DNA from: Nitrosospira sp.
Lineage (GTDB): Bacteria; Pseudomonadota; Gammaproteobacteria; Burkholderiales; Nitrosomonadaceae
Direction of reading: 5' to 3'
Assembly: GCA_013450215.1 (NCBI GenBank)
Contig: JACDSH010000011.1
Location: 1-64,000 of the forward strand
DNA length: 64,000 nt
The notes beneath the pieces were generated by a model. The model did not search any database, was not told the origin of the DNA, and saw only the letters and a list, made by a program, of their open reading frames with translations. The translations under genes and the position numbers were made by a program. This document shows positions 1 through 9,251 of this stretch, piece by piece. How positions within the stretch are numbered: position 1 is the first letter of the stretch; each line of letters starts with the position of its first letter.

Positions 1-54
1 TATGGCCCATTCCATACGACCCGCGCAGACTACCCCCTTAGACTTTACCTGTCA

Positions 55-77
55 ATAAATTTACAGAGTAAATTTAT
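55..77. repeat. AT-rich perfect inverted repeat
   Basis: Two 10-base arms (ATAAATTTAC and GTAAATTTAT) are exact reverse complements separated by AGA. The repeat lies in the 213-base non-coding stretch at the window start, downstream of the minus-strand CoA-transferase gene. No T-run follows on either strand, so it is not a classical terminator. It could be a protein-binding dyad for a gene outside the window. The rest of positions 1-213 is AT-rich, and I see no gene in it. Confidence 0.5.
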
Positions 78-213
78 GTGAGATATATCCTCTGTTTCTC
101 TTTCAAAATGCACTCTTAAATTTTAATATCGCATTGATATATAAAGTTAATTTCAGTATTCTGATGGCGTCGTATTCTTAAACTAACCCTTCTTCTTGAT
201 ATCTGTATAGCGA

Positions 214-1407
214 TTAAATTATTCCATCTGCTTTTAACGTTTCTTGCGCTGCTTCGTCATATCCTAAGCTGTAGAGGACTTCTGCTGTATGAGCGCCAAG
301 TTTTGGCCCAATCCAACGGGTTTCGCCTGGTGTTCTTGATAGTTTTGGAACAATTCCGGGTAACTTTACCGAACATCCATCTGGAAGCTCAAACTGCTGA
401 ATCATCCCCCGGGCCTGGTAGTGAGGATCGTTGACGATATCAGCGATATCATAGATTTTCCCTACGGGGACCTCTGCCTTGCTGAGAGCTTCTAGAATTT
501 CATCCAAGCTATGTTGCATTGTCCATGCCGCAATTACCTCATCAAGTTCGTTGGTACGCGGTACTCGTCCATCGTTATGTACGAGCTCCGGATCATTGGC
601 AAGATCGTTGCGACCAATAGCGATCATCAACCTCCTAAAAATACTGTCAGCATTAGCCCCAATCACCACGTACTTCTTGTCACGGCATGGGTAAGTATTC
701 GATGGGGTAATGCCGGGTAGAGCTGCGCCGCTACGGTTCCGGATGAAATCAAACATTCCGTACTCTGGTAGTAAGCTTTCCATAAGATTGAATACAGATT
801 CATATAATGCTACGTCCACCACCTGTCCCTTGCCATCTCCTTTAGTGCGCTGATGCAAGGCCATCAATGCACCCATTACACCATGCATGGCGGCGATGGA
901 GTCACCGATTGACACGCCTACCCTTACCGGAGCCTGTTCAGGGTAACCGGTGAGGTGGCGTAGGCCGCCCATGGACTCTCCTATCGCTCCAAATCCGGGG
1001 CGGTCGCGGTATGGCCCCGTCTGCCCGTACCCAGAGATTCGGACCATAATGAGCCTTGGGTTGATCGTGCTAAGTTGCTCCCAGCCTAAATTCCAACCTT
1101 CCATCACACCCGGTCTAAAATTTTCTATGACAATGTCCGCATCCTTTACTAGCTCCCTGATAATTTTTTGCCCCGCTTCCTTTTTGAGATTAATGGTTAC
1201 TGATTTCTTATTTCGTGCCTGCACGTACCACCATAAGGATGTGCCATCATGAAGTTTGCGCCACTGTCTCAGAGGGTCGCCATCTTTGGGCGATTCAATT
1301 TTGATAACTTCTGCACCAAATTCCGCCATTAATCTTGCTGCAAATGGCCCGGCAATGAGTGTTCCCATTTCAATAACTTTTATTCCATGCAGCGGCGTAT
1401 GCCCCAT
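214..1407 (-). CDS. CaiB/BaiF family (class III) CoA-transferase
   Basis: A 397-residue protein of the class III CoA-transferase family, which moves CoA between carboxylic acids through an aspartyl-CoA thioester. The N-terminus (GIKVIEMGTLIAGPFAARL) and the block AEVIKIESPKDGDP are typical. The predicted catalytic Asp is D169 in GVSIGDSIAAMHG, the position used by formyl-CoA transferase and CaiB. Length is normal. The start MGHTPLHGIK fits the usual family N-terminus. The gene is monocistronic as far as the window shows: the Nif3-like gene ends upstream at 1502 on the same strand. The acyl substrate cannot be told from sequence. Confidence 0.88.
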   Translation of the reverse strand: MGHTPLHGIKVIEMGTLIAGPFAARLMAEFGAEVIKIESPKDGDPLRQWRKLHDGTSLWWYVQARNKKSVTINLKKEAGQKIIRELVKDADIVIENFRPGVMEGWNLGWEQLSTINPRLIMVRISGYGQTGPYRDRPGFGAIGESMGGLRHLTGYPEQAPVRVGVSIGDSIAAMHGVMGALMALHQRTKGDGKGQVVDVALYESVFNLMESLLPEYGMFDFIRNRSGAALPGITPSNTYPCRDKKYVVIGANADSIFRRLMIAIGRNDLANDPELVHNDGRVPRTNELDEVIAAWTMQHSLDEILEALSKAEVPVGKIYDIADIVNDPHYQARGMIQQFELPDGCSVKLPGIVPKLSRTPGETRWIGPKLGAHTAEVLYSLGYDEAAQETLKADGII

Positions 1408-1501
1408 GATTATTCCTATTTTTATCTGTGTGACGAATTTGCGCGGCGAGGTTTAGGCGTAATAGTAAAGCTGCTATTCCCTCTATTTAAGGCAATCTTG
1501 T

Positions 1502-2251
1502 TCATACCGGGTTGTCCAGATCAATGAATTGTGTGGCAATTCCAAATTCTTGTGCCAGATGCTCTCCCAACGCCTGGACACCATAACGCTCGGTAGCATG
1601 ATGTCCAGCCGCAATGAAGGCAACACCGGATTCACGTGCGGCATGCACATTCTGTTCTGAAATTTCACCAGTGATGAATGCATCTACACCTAACTGAATC
1701 GCTTCGTCGAAATAATTCTGAGCTGCGCCAGTACACCAAGCTATCCGGTGAACTAGTTTTTTTTCATCACCAATCATCAAGGGACTTCGTGACAATAGCT
1801 GCCCTATGCTCTTTCCAAAATCTTTCAACGTCATGGCCTGAGGTAGGGTCCCCTGTGCAGCAATACTCTGTTCGCCAAAACGACCGGTCTCGATGAGGCC
1901 GAGTCTGTGTCCGAGTTGAGCGTTATTGCCTAATTCCAAATGAACGTCCAGCGGTAGATGATAAGCAAATAGGCTGATATCATTCTCTATCAGTAGCGCA
2001 ATGCGACGGCGTTTCCTGCCGGTTAAGCATTGATTCTCACCGCGCCAGAAATAACCATGATGAACTAACACGGCATCAGCACCAGCGGCCACAGCAGCTT
2101 GCAGGAAATCAAATGACGCAGTCACACCACTAACCAGCTTACGTACTTCGCTTCGCCCTTCCACTTGCAGTCCATTTGGGCAATAATCCTGTATATGGTT
2201 AACGTCGAGCAATTGATTTAGATAGATTTCGAGTTCATTCAGTCGCATCAA
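1502..2251 (-). CDS. Nif3-like dinuclear metal centre protein (YbgI family)
   Basis: A 249-residue member of the Nif3/YbgI (GTP cyclohydrolase I type 2-like) family, which forms toroidal hexamers with a two-metal site. The metal-binding signature VHHGYFWRG (H64, H65) and the C-terminal GHHATERYG block that supplies the remaining ligands are both visible. The N-terminal block CPNGLQVEG is also characteristic. Two adjacent ATG codons begin the frame, and the second would give MRLNEL. It is transcribed divergently from the DegS-like protease. The biochemical role of the family is unsettled, so only family membership is claimed. Confidence 0.88.
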   Translation of the reverse strand: MMRLNELEIYLNQLLDVNHIQDYCPNGLQVEGRSEVRKLVSGVTASFDFLQAAVAAGADAVLVHHGYFWRGENQCLTGRKRRRIALLIENDISLFAYHLPLDVHLELGNNAQLGHRLGLIETGRFGEQSIAAQGTLPQAMTLKDFGKSIGQLLSRSPLMIGDEKKLVHRIAWCTGAAQNYFDEAIQLGVDAFITGEISEQNVHAARESGVAFIAAGHHATERYGVQALGEHLAQEFGIATQFIDLDNPV

Positions 2252-2306
2252 TGCTCCCCTCTATTTTTTATGGAAATTATTCTGGTACTGAAATCTAGAT
2301 AAAGAT

Positions 2307-3473
2307 ATGCATAAGTTCTGGTTAATTTTCGCACAAACAGTGACGATATTCCTTGCGGTATTGTTTGTTGTCTCTACCTTGCGTCCTGAACTATTACCGC
2401 AGGGTAATCATGTCGGCATGGTGACGCTGAAAGAGGCTGTCCGCGATGGCGCATCTAAGCCTGGTGGCTTTAGTGATGCCGTGCAAGTTGCAACTCCCTC
2501 AGTAGTAAATGTTTTTACCAGCAAGGATGTCAAGGTGCCTGCCCATCCGCTGTTGGATGATCCCATGTTCCGACGTTTCTTTGGCGATCGTTTCGAATCC
2601 CAGTCACGGCGCTCATCAAGTCTTGGATCCGGTGTAATCGTAAGTCCAGAAGGTTATATCCTTACCAATCATCATGTAGTTGAGGCCGCGGATGAGATCG
2701 ATATTGCATTGATGGATGGCAGAAAAGCTAGGGCGCGCATCATTGGTTCGGATCCAGAGACTGACATTGCCGTTATAAAGGTCAATATGGGAGTATTACC
2801 TGCTATAACTTTTGGACACTCTGATCACGCCAAGGTGGGTGATATGGTGCTTGCCATTGGCAACCCGTTTGGTGTTGGACAGACTGTAACTATGGGCATT
2901 ATCAGCGCGCTGGGAAGATCGCATCTAGGCATTAATACTTTTGAGAATTTTATTCAGACCGATGCTGCTATTAATCCTGGGAATTCTGGTGGCGCACTGG
3001 TGGATGCCTCCGGAAACCTGATCGGGATTAATACTGCAATTGTTTCTCCAAATGGCGGATCACTTGGTATTGGCTTTGCTATTCCTGCCAATATTGCCAA
3101 ACAGATAATGGAACAGATCATTCAAACGGGTGGGGTGACACGTGGCTGGATTGGTGTAGAGGTGCAAGATTTGACTCCGGAGTTGGCTGAGTCATTTAAA
3201 CGTAACAGCGCCGACGGTGCGTTGATTGCGGGGGTGCTTAAGGATGGCCCCGCCGATAAAGCCGGAATGAAGCCTGGGGATATCGTGGTGGCGGTGGACA
3301 ATAAAGTGGTCAATGACTCCTCAGTCATGCTTAATCTGATTTCAGCAATTCCTCCGGGAGAGACTGGCGCTATTACAGTGGTCCGTAGTCAGGTAGAGAA
3401 AATCGTCAAAATAAAGGTTGGAAAACGACCTAAGCCATCTCCGCAGGAAGCAGATCAGAATGCGATGGAATAG
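2307..3473 (+). CDS. membrane-anchored HtrA serine protease with one PDZ domain (DegS/AlgW type)
   Basis: A 388-residue trypsin-like HtrA protease acting in the periplasm. One hydrophobic N-terminal segment (about residues 4-23) looks like an uncleaved anchor. The catalytic triad is complete: H123 in TNHHVV, D153 in ETDIAVIKV and S227 in PGNSGGAL. A single PDZ domain spans about residues 280-370 (GALIAGVLKDGPADKAGMKP). One PDZ plus an N-terminal anchor resembles DegS/AlgW rather than DegP, which has two PDZ domains. In E. coli DegS cleaves the periplasmic part of RseA. The RseA-like protein at 44.1 kb here has no periplasmic part, so that link is not evident. The gene is convergent with tatC. 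Confidence 0.9.
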   Translation: MHKFWLIFAQTVTIFLAVLFVVSTLRPELLPQGNHVGMVTLKEAVRDGASKPGGFSDAVQVATPSVVNVFTSKDVKVPAHPLLDDPMFRRFFGDRFESQSRRSSSLGSGVIVSPEGYILTNHHVVEAADEIDIALMDGRKARARIIGSDPETDIAVIKVNMGVLPAITFGHSDHAKVGDMVLAIGNPFGVGQTVTMGIISALGRSHLGINTFENFIQTDAAINPGNSGGALVDASGNLIGINTAIVSPNGGSLGIGFAIPANIAKQIMEQIIQTGGVTRGWIGVEVQDLTPELAESFKRNSADGALIAGVLKDGPADKAGMKPGDIVVAVDNKVVNDSSVMLNLISAIPPGETGAITVVRSQVEKIVKIKVGKRPKPSPQEADQNAME

Positions 3474-3489
3474 TGCTAGAGATACTTCT

Positions 3490-3508
3490 AGCCAATCGGT
3501 TTTTGGCT
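3490..3508. terminator. possible hairpin between convergent htrA-type gene and tatC
   Basis: AGCCAA (3490-3495) pairs with TTGGCT (3503-3508) in the 34-base gap between the two convergent stop codons. The T-rich loop and short 6-base stem make this a weak candidate for a shared terminator. It touches the tatC stop codon. Confidence 0.3.
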
Positions 3509-4302
3509 TAACGACTTTCCTTGGCCTCAGTCTCATTCGGACTCTGTTTCTTTCCTTCATCGCTCGTGAACTGACAACTTTTAACTGGTAAAGGTTTTCC
3601 CATGAAAACTGCGACCAGGATACCCAGTTCATAGAGTAGATAAAGTGGTACTGCCAGCATGAATTGCGAAACCACATCGGGCGGTGTAAAGATCGCACCA
3701 ACTACGAATGCACCAACCAAGACGTAGCTACGGATATCTTTCAATTTAGCAATCGAAATAACACCCATTCGGACCAGCATTACGACGAGTACCGGCACCT
3801 CAAAAGTCACGCCGAAGGCCATGAACATGGTCAGGACAAAGTCGAGATACTTGCCGATATCGGTCATTACTGCCACACCTTCAGGTGCAAAATGGGTGAC
3901 GAACTCGAATACCAATGGCAGTGCGGCGAAGTAGGCAAATGCCATTCCACAGATGAACAGGAAGCTGCTAGCAAGAACCAACGGCAATACCATGCGTTTT
4001 TCGTGTGAATATAGCCCCGGCGCAACGAAGGCCCACACCTGGTAGAGAGTGTGCGGTAATGTGATTACCACAGCAGCCATCATTGCAACTTTCATCGGAA
4101 CAAAGAATGGAGTGACAATTTCCGTGGCAATCATCTGTCCACCTTGCGGTAGTTGTTCCAGAAGGGGTTGTGCCAGAAGCGAATAAAGTTCTTGTGCATA
4201 ATAGGCACAGGGCAGAAATCCCAGCAACAGAACTCCGAATGCGCGTATCAGCCGAGTGCGCAATTCCATCAGATGTGAAATGAAAGTATCTTCAGTGCTC
4301 AT
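3508..4302 (-). CDS. tatC: Sec-independent translocase subunit TatC
   Basis: A 264-residue polytopic inner-membrane protein, the core receptor of the twin-arginine translocase that binds signal peptides together with TatB. The N-terminal FISHLMELRTRLIRA block is diagnostic, as are the hydrophobic segments consistent with six transmembrane helices and the FEFFxP-like region (LVFEFVTHFAPEG). It is the last gene of the murA-his-HIT-tatABC minus-strand series, 62 bases after tatB. The C-terminus (after about residue 235) is polar and rich in Lys/Glu, as usual. The start at MSTEDTFISHL matches family practice. Confidence 0.96.
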   Translation of the reverse strand: MSTEDTFISHLMELRTRLIRAFGVLLLGFLPCAYYAQELYSLLAQPLLEQLPQGGQMIATEIVTPFFVPMKVAMMAAVVITLPHTLYQVWAFVAPGLYSHEKRMVLPLVLASSFLFICGMAFAYFAALPLVFEFVTHFAPEGVAVMTDIGKYLDFVLTMFMAFGVTFEVPVLVVMLVRMGVISIAKLKDIRSYVLVGAFVVGAIFTPPDVVSQFMLAVPLYLLYELGILVAVFMGKPLPVKSCQFTSDEGKKQSPNETEAKESR

Positions 4303-4364
4303 GTCATCACAGGGCAGGGCAATGGGTGTCGATGCGGTTGTATTGATCTACCAGTACGAGAGTG

Positions 4365-4793
4365 TTATTTGAAAGTCGCACTACCGGCATCGTCAGGAAG
4401 CTTCCTGGTTGCATCATCTGACTTTGGATTCTGTTTAGATGCAGGCCCAGCTTGGGCGGTATTGAATTCCACCAATGATCTGTCCCCTGTCATGATTGCT
4501 CGTGGTGGCACAGAAACTGCCGGGGTCTTCCTTGTTTCCTGTAACTTATTTATTTCTTGCCGAATCGTATCATCAAAAGTATGGGTAGCTTCCTGCATTG
4601 AATTTTTTAGTTTCTTCAGCTCTTCCAGCTCCATTTCATGCCGGATATCACTTTTGATATTATCTGCGTAACGCTGCGCACGTCCGAATAGATATCCTAA
4701 GGTCCGGGCGACCTTGGGGAGTCGCTGTGGGCCCACCACGATCAGAGCCATAATTGCAATGATCAGTATTTCAGCGAAACTGATATCGAACAT
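4365..4793 (-). CDS. tatB: Sec-independent translocase subunit TatB
   Basis: A 142-residue Tat component with one N-terminal membrane helix (about residues 4-20, MFDISFAEILIIAIMALIVV) and the GPxRLP hinge (GPQRLPKVARTLG). The helix and hinge are followed by an amphipathic helix and a charged coiled-coil-like region (about 38-90). The tail is low-complexity. TatB contacts TatC and the signal peptide. The MFDISFAE start distinguishes it from TatA. It lies between tatA and tatC on the same strand. Confidence 0.95.
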   Translation of the reverse strand: MFDISFAEILIIAIMALIVVGPQRLPKVARTLGYLFGRAQRYADNIKSDIRHEMELEELKKLKNSMQEATHTFDDTIRQEINKLQETRKTPAVSVPPRAIMTGDRSLVEFNTAQAGPASKQNPKSDDATRKLPDDAGSATFK

Positions 4794-4884
4794 TTTTTGT
4801 GCGGGTCGTGGACTGAGAACAGTATCGAGGGGTTATATCTCTACCTAAGGGATGATTCAATCAGCCTAGCTTTTGTTGTAGTTA

Positions 4885-5109
4885 TCACGGTTTTGTTTGT
4901 GACTTGTCTCTGACCTCGCCCTCAATAGTTTGACCGCCCATCTGCTGTGGGGGGGAGGTATTTTCTTCATCAGCACCTTTCGCACCCTCTTTAAAACCCT
5001 TCACTGCCCCACCTAGGTCGCTACCGAGATTACGTAGTTTCTTGGTGCCAAATATCAAAACGACAATCACTAGAACTACCAGCCAATGCCAGATGCTGAA
5101 TGTCCCCAT
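4885..5109 (-). CDS. tatA: Sec-independent translocase subunit TatA
   Basis: A 74-residue pore-forming Tat subunit: a short N-terminal helix ([19 protein letters not shown]), the [18 protein letters not shown] hinge/amphipathic helix, and a charged tail. Two ATG codons are adjacent (5112 and 5109). An AAGGAG ribosome-binding site sits three bases from the first and six from the second, so the second (MGTFSIWHW) is the better start. It begins only 11 bases after the HIT gene stop, indicating co-transcription. It oligomerises around TatBC during export of folded proteins. Confidence 0.95.
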   Translation of the reverse strand: MGTFSIWHWLVVLVIVVLIFGTKKLRNLGSDLGGAVKGFKEGAKGADEENTSPPQQMGGQTIEGEVRDKSQTKP

Positions 5110-5120
5110 CATTTACTCCT

Positions 5121-5474
5121 TTATCTCTGGTGATGAATCATCACAGGTAAACATTCGGCGCCACCGACAATGTGGATATGGAGGTGATAAATTTCCTGCC
5201 CACCTACCCGTCCCGTATTGATAATGGTGCGAAAGCCGTCTGTGCAGCCTTGATCTTTCGCTAATTTCGGCACCAGTAGCATAATCTTACCCAGCAAATC
5301 ACAGTGCTGTTCCTCAATCTCGGTCAATGAAGAGATATGCAACTTGGGTATCAGCATGAAATGCACCGGTGCTGCTGGATGGATATCATGAAATGCGAGA
5401 ACCTCCGCATCTTCATATACCTTGTTACAAGGTACTTCCCCTCCTACAATTTTGCAGAATAAGCAGCCTTCCAT
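5121..5474 (-). CDS. HIT family (HinT-like) nucleotide hydrolase
   Basis: A 117-residue histidine-triad protein. The catalytic triad HxHxH is at H97, H99 and H101 (YHLHIHIVGG), and the N-terminal CLFCKIVGGEVPC block is typical of HinT, a purine nucleoside phosphoramidase. Length is normal for HinT. It lies two bases after hisE and just before tatA, so it is embedded in the his-tat series. This placement is common in betaproteobacteria and implies no role in histidine synthesis. Confidence 0.93.
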   Translation of the reverse strand: MEGCLFCKIVGGEVPCNKVYEDAEVLAFHDIHPAAPVHFMLIPKLHISSLTEIEEQHCDLLGKIMLLVPKLAKDQGCTDGFRTIINTGRVGGQEIYHLHIHIVGGAECLPVMIHHQR

Positions 5475-5476
5475 TT

Positions 5477-5803
5477 TTATCCGATTTTCCGCGACGCCTT
5501 CTCGGCTACTCCGGAAACCCCTTCACGCCGCTGTAGTTCATTCAGTACATCGTTCGGTCCTAGACCATGATGTGCGAGCAATATTAAGCAATGGAACCAT
5601 AGGTCTGCAGTCTCGCGTACGATATGCTCCTTATCACAGTCTTTTGCAGCCAATAGCGTTTCGGTGGCCTCTTCCGTTATTTTTCTGAGTATCTTGTCAT
5701 TTCCTTCGTGCAGTAATTTTGCGACATATGAAGTAGCAGGGTCACCATTCTTGCGAGACTCAATGGTTTCCGCTAGACGGCAAAGAATCGTCGATTCTGT
5801 CAT
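5477..5803 (-). CDS. hisE: phosphoribosyl-ATP pyrophosphatase
   Basis: A 108-residue all-alpha NTP pyrophosphohydrolase of the MazG superfamily that converts phosphoribosyl-ATP to phosphoribosyl-AMP, step two of histidine synthesis. The metal-binding helix motifs [12 protein letters not shown] and [19 protein letters not shown] are intact. It overlaps the end of hisI by four bases (ATGA arrangement), pointing to translational coupling. hisI and hisE are separate genes here rather than fused as in enterobacteria. Confidence 0.95.
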   Translation of the reverse strand: MTESTILCRLAETIESRKNGDPATSYVAKLLHEGNDKILRKITEEATETLLAAKDCDKEHIVRETADLWFHCLILLAHHGLGPNDVLNELQRREGVSGVAEKASRKIG

Positions 5804-6189
5804 TTCTTGTAGATTTCTTCAGGATTCTTGATTACCGGCTCAGTTACCACCCACCGGTCATTTTTTAGATGGTTGTAGAAGCAGCTATGTCTACCAGTAT
5901 GACAGGCAATGCCACCAGCCTGCTGAACCTTTAGCAGCAAAACATCCCCATCGCAGTCCATGCGAATTTCCTTTATCTTCTGAACGTTACCGGATTCTTC
6001 ACCTTTGTGCCAGAGTTTCTTGCGGGAGCGTGACCAGTATACCGCCTCACCCGTCTCTGCGGTGAGGCGTAATGCTTCGCGGTTCATCCAAGCGACCATC
6101 AATACTTGGCCGGTATCAGCCTCCTGAGCCACTGCCGTCACCAGTCCGTCATCGGACCACTTTACCTTGTTGAGCCAAGTAACGGACAT
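5800..6189 (-). CDS. hisI: phosphoribosyl-AMP cyclohydrolase
   Basis: A 129-residue monofunctional cyclohydrolase that opens the adenine ring of phosphoribosyl-AMP, step three of histidine synthesis. The metal-binding motif DCDGD and the zinc ligand block [11 protein letters not shown] are present, as is the [14 protein letters not shown] region. Length is normal for the stand-alone bacterial enzyme. It lies 51 bases after hisF and overlaps hisE by four bases. Confidence 0.95.
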   Translation of the reverse strand: MSVTWLNKVKWSDDGLVTAVAQEADTGQVLMVAWMNREALRLTAETGEAVYWSRSRKKLWHKGEESGNVQKIKEIRMDCDGDVLLLKVQQAGGIACHTGRHSCFYNHLKNDRWVVTEPVIKNPEEIYKK

Positions 6190-6240
6190 AAATACAGGAT
6201 CCTGGTTTGGTGGAAAGACCTCTTAAGCTCAATTTTAACA

Positions 6241-7017
6241 CTATAGTCTAACTTCAATCCCATGTTGGGCCATATACTCTTTAGCCTGCCGGATAGTATA
6301 TTCACCGTAATGAAATATGCTTGCCGCAAGAACGGCCTCGGCATGGCCCTGTATTACACCATCAACTAGATGTTGGAGACTGCCCACCCCACCACTGGCA
6401 ATGACCGGTACGTCCAATGCATCTGATACCGCTCGAGTCAGCTCCAGATCAAAACCATTGTGGGTCCCATCTCTATCCATACTCGTAAGTAGAATCTCAC
6501 CTGCTCCTAGAGATTGCATTTTCATTGCCCATTCCACTGCATCGAGACCAGTAGCTCTGCGTCCACCATGGGTAAATACTTCCCAGCGGTTCGTATCAGG
6601 ATCCACACCACTCATTCTTTTGGCATCTATTGCAACCACGATACATTGAGAACCGTAATGGCCTGCGGCATCTGCCACTAGTTGAGGGTTCTGAATGGCC
6701 GATGTGTTAATGCTTACCTTATCAGCGCCCGCATTCAATAGTCTGCGTACATCCCCTACTTCACGAACTCCCCCTCCCACAGTTAACGGGATGAAGACTT
6801 GAGCTGCAACTTCTTCAATGATACGTAAAATAATGTCACGATTGTCAGAGCTGGCGGTGATGTCTAGGAATGTTAGTTCATCAGCTCCTTGTTCATCGTA
6901 ACGGCGTGCGATCTCAACGGGATCGCCCGCGTCCCGTAGGGCTACGAAGTTGATACCCTTGACCACGCGCCCATTGGTTACATCGAGGCAGGGGATAATA
7001 CGTTTGGCGAGACCCAT
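6241..7017 (-). CDS. hisF: imidazole glycerol phosphate synthase, cyclase subunit
   Basis: A 258-residue (beta/alpha)8-barrel subunit that uses ammonia from HisH to make imidazole glycerol phosphate and AICAR. Catalytic Asp D12 lies in [15 protein letters not shown]. The second catalytic Asp is in [11 protein letters not shown]. Phosphate-binding glycines appear in GGVGSLQHL and GGGVREV. It lies 126 bases after hisA, and that gap shows no recognisable element. Start and length agree with the family. Confidence 0.97.
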   Translation of the reverse strand: MGLAKRIIPCLDVTNGRVVKGINFVALRDAGDPVEIARRYDEQGADELTFLDITASSDNRDIILRIIEEVAAQVFIPLTVGGGVREVGDVRRLLNAGADKVSINTSAIQNPQLVADAAGHYGSQCIVVAIDAKRMSGVDPDTNRWEVFTHGGRRATGLDAVEWAMKMQSLGAGEILLTSMDRDGTHNGFDLELTRAVSDALDVPVIASGGVGSLQHLVDGVIQGHAEAVLAASIFHYGEYTIRQAKEYMAQHGIEVRL

Positions 7018-7143
7018 AAGAGTTAAGACCTTTTACCCTAAAGGTAATCAGAGATACAGAGGAGTTCAGGCAAGTAAATAATTGAGTTTATCTGTCTAAG
7101 CCTCACGGGCCTATGGTGATGAATTAGTGAGGAGATTGTTGAC

Positions 7144-7890
7144 TCATGGGTTGGCGTTAAGAGTATCGGATAACTCCTGTGCCGCCCTGAAGTCCAGGGA
7201 ACCTTCGTAAATAGCACGGCCAGTGATGGCCCCCATGATGCCTTCAGATTCGACTTCGCAAAGCGCTTTGACATCATCGAGGTTGGTGATGCCTCCGCTA
7301 GCAATGACCGGAATGGTGAGCGCCCTAGCCATTTCTACGGTTGCCTTGATATTGACGCCACTGAGCATGCCATCGCGACCGATGTCGGTATAGATGATCG
7401 CTTGGACCCCATAATTTTCGAATTTCTTGGCCAAATCAATTACATCGTGACCGGTTACTTTGGACCAGCCATCGACTGCTACCTTGCCATCCTTCGCATC
7501 CAGTCCCACCATAATATGACCAGGAAATGCATTGCAGGCATCGTGCAGGAACCCAGGGGTTTTCACTGCCGCAGTTCCTATAATAACGTAGGTAATGCCA
7601 TCGTCTAGATAGCGTTCAATGGTTTCAAGATCTCGGATGCCGCCACCCAATTGAATCGGAATTCTGTCGCCAATGGTTTCGACAATGGCGCGGATTTCTG
7701 GTCCATTCTTTGGTCTGCCAGCGAATGCCCCATTTAGATCGATCAAGTGTAAGCGACGTGCGCCTTGCTGCAACCAATGCTCAGCCATGGACGCAGGGTT
7801 CTCTGAAAATACAGTGGCCTCTTCCATTATTCCTTGTTTAAGGCGGACACAGTGTCCATCTTTCAGGTCTATTGCAGGAATGATTAGCAT
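7144..7890 (-). CDS. hisA: ProFAR isomerase
   Basis: A 248-residue (beta/alpha)8-barrel isomerase acting on the phosphoribosylformimino-AICAR ribotide, step four of histidine synthesis. Catalytic D8 is in [15 protein letters not shown], and the second acid is in [14 protein letters not shown]. The phosphate-binding GGI and [10 protein letters not shown] segments are present. It is paralogous to HisF, as expected. It sits 73 bases downstream of hisH. Confidence 0.97.
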   Translation of the reverse strand: MLIIPAIDLKDGHCVRLKQGIMEEATVFSENPASMAEHWLQQGARRLHLIDLNGAFAGRPKNGPEIRAIVETIGDRIPIQLGGGIRDLETIERYLDDGITYVIIGTAAVKTPGFLHDACNAFPGHIMVGLDAKDGKVAVDGWSKVTGHDVIDLAKKFENYGVQAIIYTDIGRDGMLSGVNIKATVEMARALTIPVIASGGITNLDDVKALCEVESEGIMGAITGRAIYEGSLDFRAAQELSDTLNANP

Positions 7891-7963
7891 TTTGAATCGG
7901 AGTTAAATTGTTGGGGTTTGATATTCTGTATGTGGAGAAAATTCATGCGCGGGCCTGATCGGT

Positions 7964-8617
7964 CTAGTTTGTGGCAGTCGGTTCCCATTGCACAAAATTC
8001 CCAAGTAGAGTCAGTCCCGCCGAATGACTTTTTTCTGGGTGAAACTGGATGGCGAAAATATTATCCCTTGCCACTGCACATGTAAACTGAAAAGGATAAA
8101 AACTGTAACCCGCTACCGGCTCAGGGTTGTCGGCGTCGACATAGTAACTATGTACGAAATAAAAACGTGCATCGTTATTGATTCCATGCCATAAAGGGTG
8201 ATCGATAGCCTGATGGACTTGATTCCAGCCCATATGGGGCACCTTGAGTTTCTGCCCGTCAGCGTTCTGCATTGCCGACGCGGTAGGGAAGCGCCGTACC
8301 TTTCCAGGCAGGATGCCAAGACCTTTCACATTACCTTCTTCGCTGGTTTCAAACAGCATCTGTAAGCCGAGACATATGCCGAGAAATGGTTTGTTAGCAG
8401 CGGCATGCATTATTGCATCGCGCAAACCACGTGAATCCATTTCATGCATGCAATTAGGCATCGCACCCTGACCTGGGAAAACGACACGCGAAGCTTGTCT
8501 GACTACTACGGGGTCGCTAGTAATGACCACAGTTGCCTTAGGGGCGACGTGTTCTAGAGCTTTTGACACGGAGCGAAGATTGCCCATGCCGTAGTCAACG
8601 ATTGCGATGTCAGTCAT
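7964..8617 (-). CDS. hisH: imidazole glycerol phosphate synthase, glutamine amidotransferase subunit
   Basis: A 217-residue class I glutamine amidotransferase that supplies ammonia to HisF. The triad is intact: C82 in FLGICLGLQMLFE, H193 and E195 in IQFHPEKS. The oxyanion strand region VFPGQGA is also present. Length is normal. It follows hisB by 22 bases. Confidence 0.97.
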   Translation of the reverse strand: MTDIAIVDYGMGNLRSVSKALEHVAPKATVVITSDPVVVRQASRVVFPGQGAMPNCMHEMDSRGLRDAIMHAAANKPFLGICLGLQMLFETSEEGNVKGLGILPGKVRRFPTASAMQNADGQKLKVPHMGWNQVHQAIDHPLWHGINNDARFYFVHSYYVDADNPEPVAGYSFYPFQFTCAVARDNIFAIQFHPEKSHSAGLTLLGNFVQWEPTATN

Positions 8618-8639
8618 GCTGCAAAGAGAGGTAAGGAGG

Positions 8640-9227
8640 TTACAGAGAACCTTTGGTAGATGGGATTATGCCGGCGGCACGTGGATCTGGTTCTATCGCA
8701 ACCCTTAGCGCTCGGCCAAACGCCTTAAATACAGTTTCCGCCTGATGGTGGGCATTTCCTCCAGACAGGTTGTCAATGTGCAGTGTGATCAAGGCATGGT
8801 TAACGAAACCTTGGAAAAACTCATTTGTCAGGTCTACGTCAAACTCGCCGATGCGGGCACGTACGAAATTGACATTGAACTTCATGCCAGGGCGTCCAGA
8901 AAGATCCACCACTACCCGCGACAAGGCCTCGTCCAAGGGAACATACGCATGACCATAACGGCGCAGACCTTTTTTATCCCCGATAGCTTGTGCGAATGCT
9001 TGACCTAAAGTGATGCCTATATCCTCTACCGTGTGATGGGCATCAATGTGCAAATCCCCTTGAGCGGTAATTTCGAGGTCTATCATGCCGTGGCGGGCCA
9101 CTTGATCGAGCATATGATCAAGAAACGGGATACCAGTATTCAGTAATGTTTTGCCGGTTCCATCTAGATTGATGGCGACGCTGATCTGGGTTTCCAAAGT
9201 ATTTCGGGTGATTTGTGTCTGGCGCAT
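8640..9227 (-). CDS. hisB: imidazoleglycerol-phosphate dehydratase
   Basis: A 195-residue monofunctional dehydratase (step six of histidine synthesis) that assembles as a 24-mer with manganese sites. The metal-binding motif [16 protein letters not shown] and the second [16 protein letters not shown] motif are both visible. No histidinol-phosphatase domain is fused, unlike the E. coli HisB, so a separate histidinol phosphatase must exist elsewhere. It is 24 bases downstream of hisC. Confidence 0.96.
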   Translation of the reverse strand: MRQTQITRNTLETQISVAINLDGTGKTLLNTGIPFLDHMLDQVARHGMIDLEITAQGDLHIDAHHTVEDIGITLGQAFAQAIGDKKGLRRYGHAYVPLDEALSRVVVDLSGRPGMKFNVNFVRARIGEFDVDLTNEFFQGFVNHALITLHIDNLSGGNAHHQAETVFKAFGRALRVAIEPDPRAAGIIPSTKGSL

Positions 9228-9251
9228 TATTGTCTGGGTTGCAGTTTTAGT

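Noticed and set aside
2272..2299. GGAAATT, 15 bases, TCTAGA upstream of the DegS-type protease as a sigma-E promoter
   Set aside because: The -35 has a mismatch and transcription would start within a couple of bases of the ATG, leaving no room for a ribosome-binding site. Only a leaderless message would fit.
3342..3701. Minus-strand open frame of 119 codons over the protease/tatC junction
   Set aside because: It overlaps tatC in another frame and the end of the protease gene, with composition of a shadow frame.
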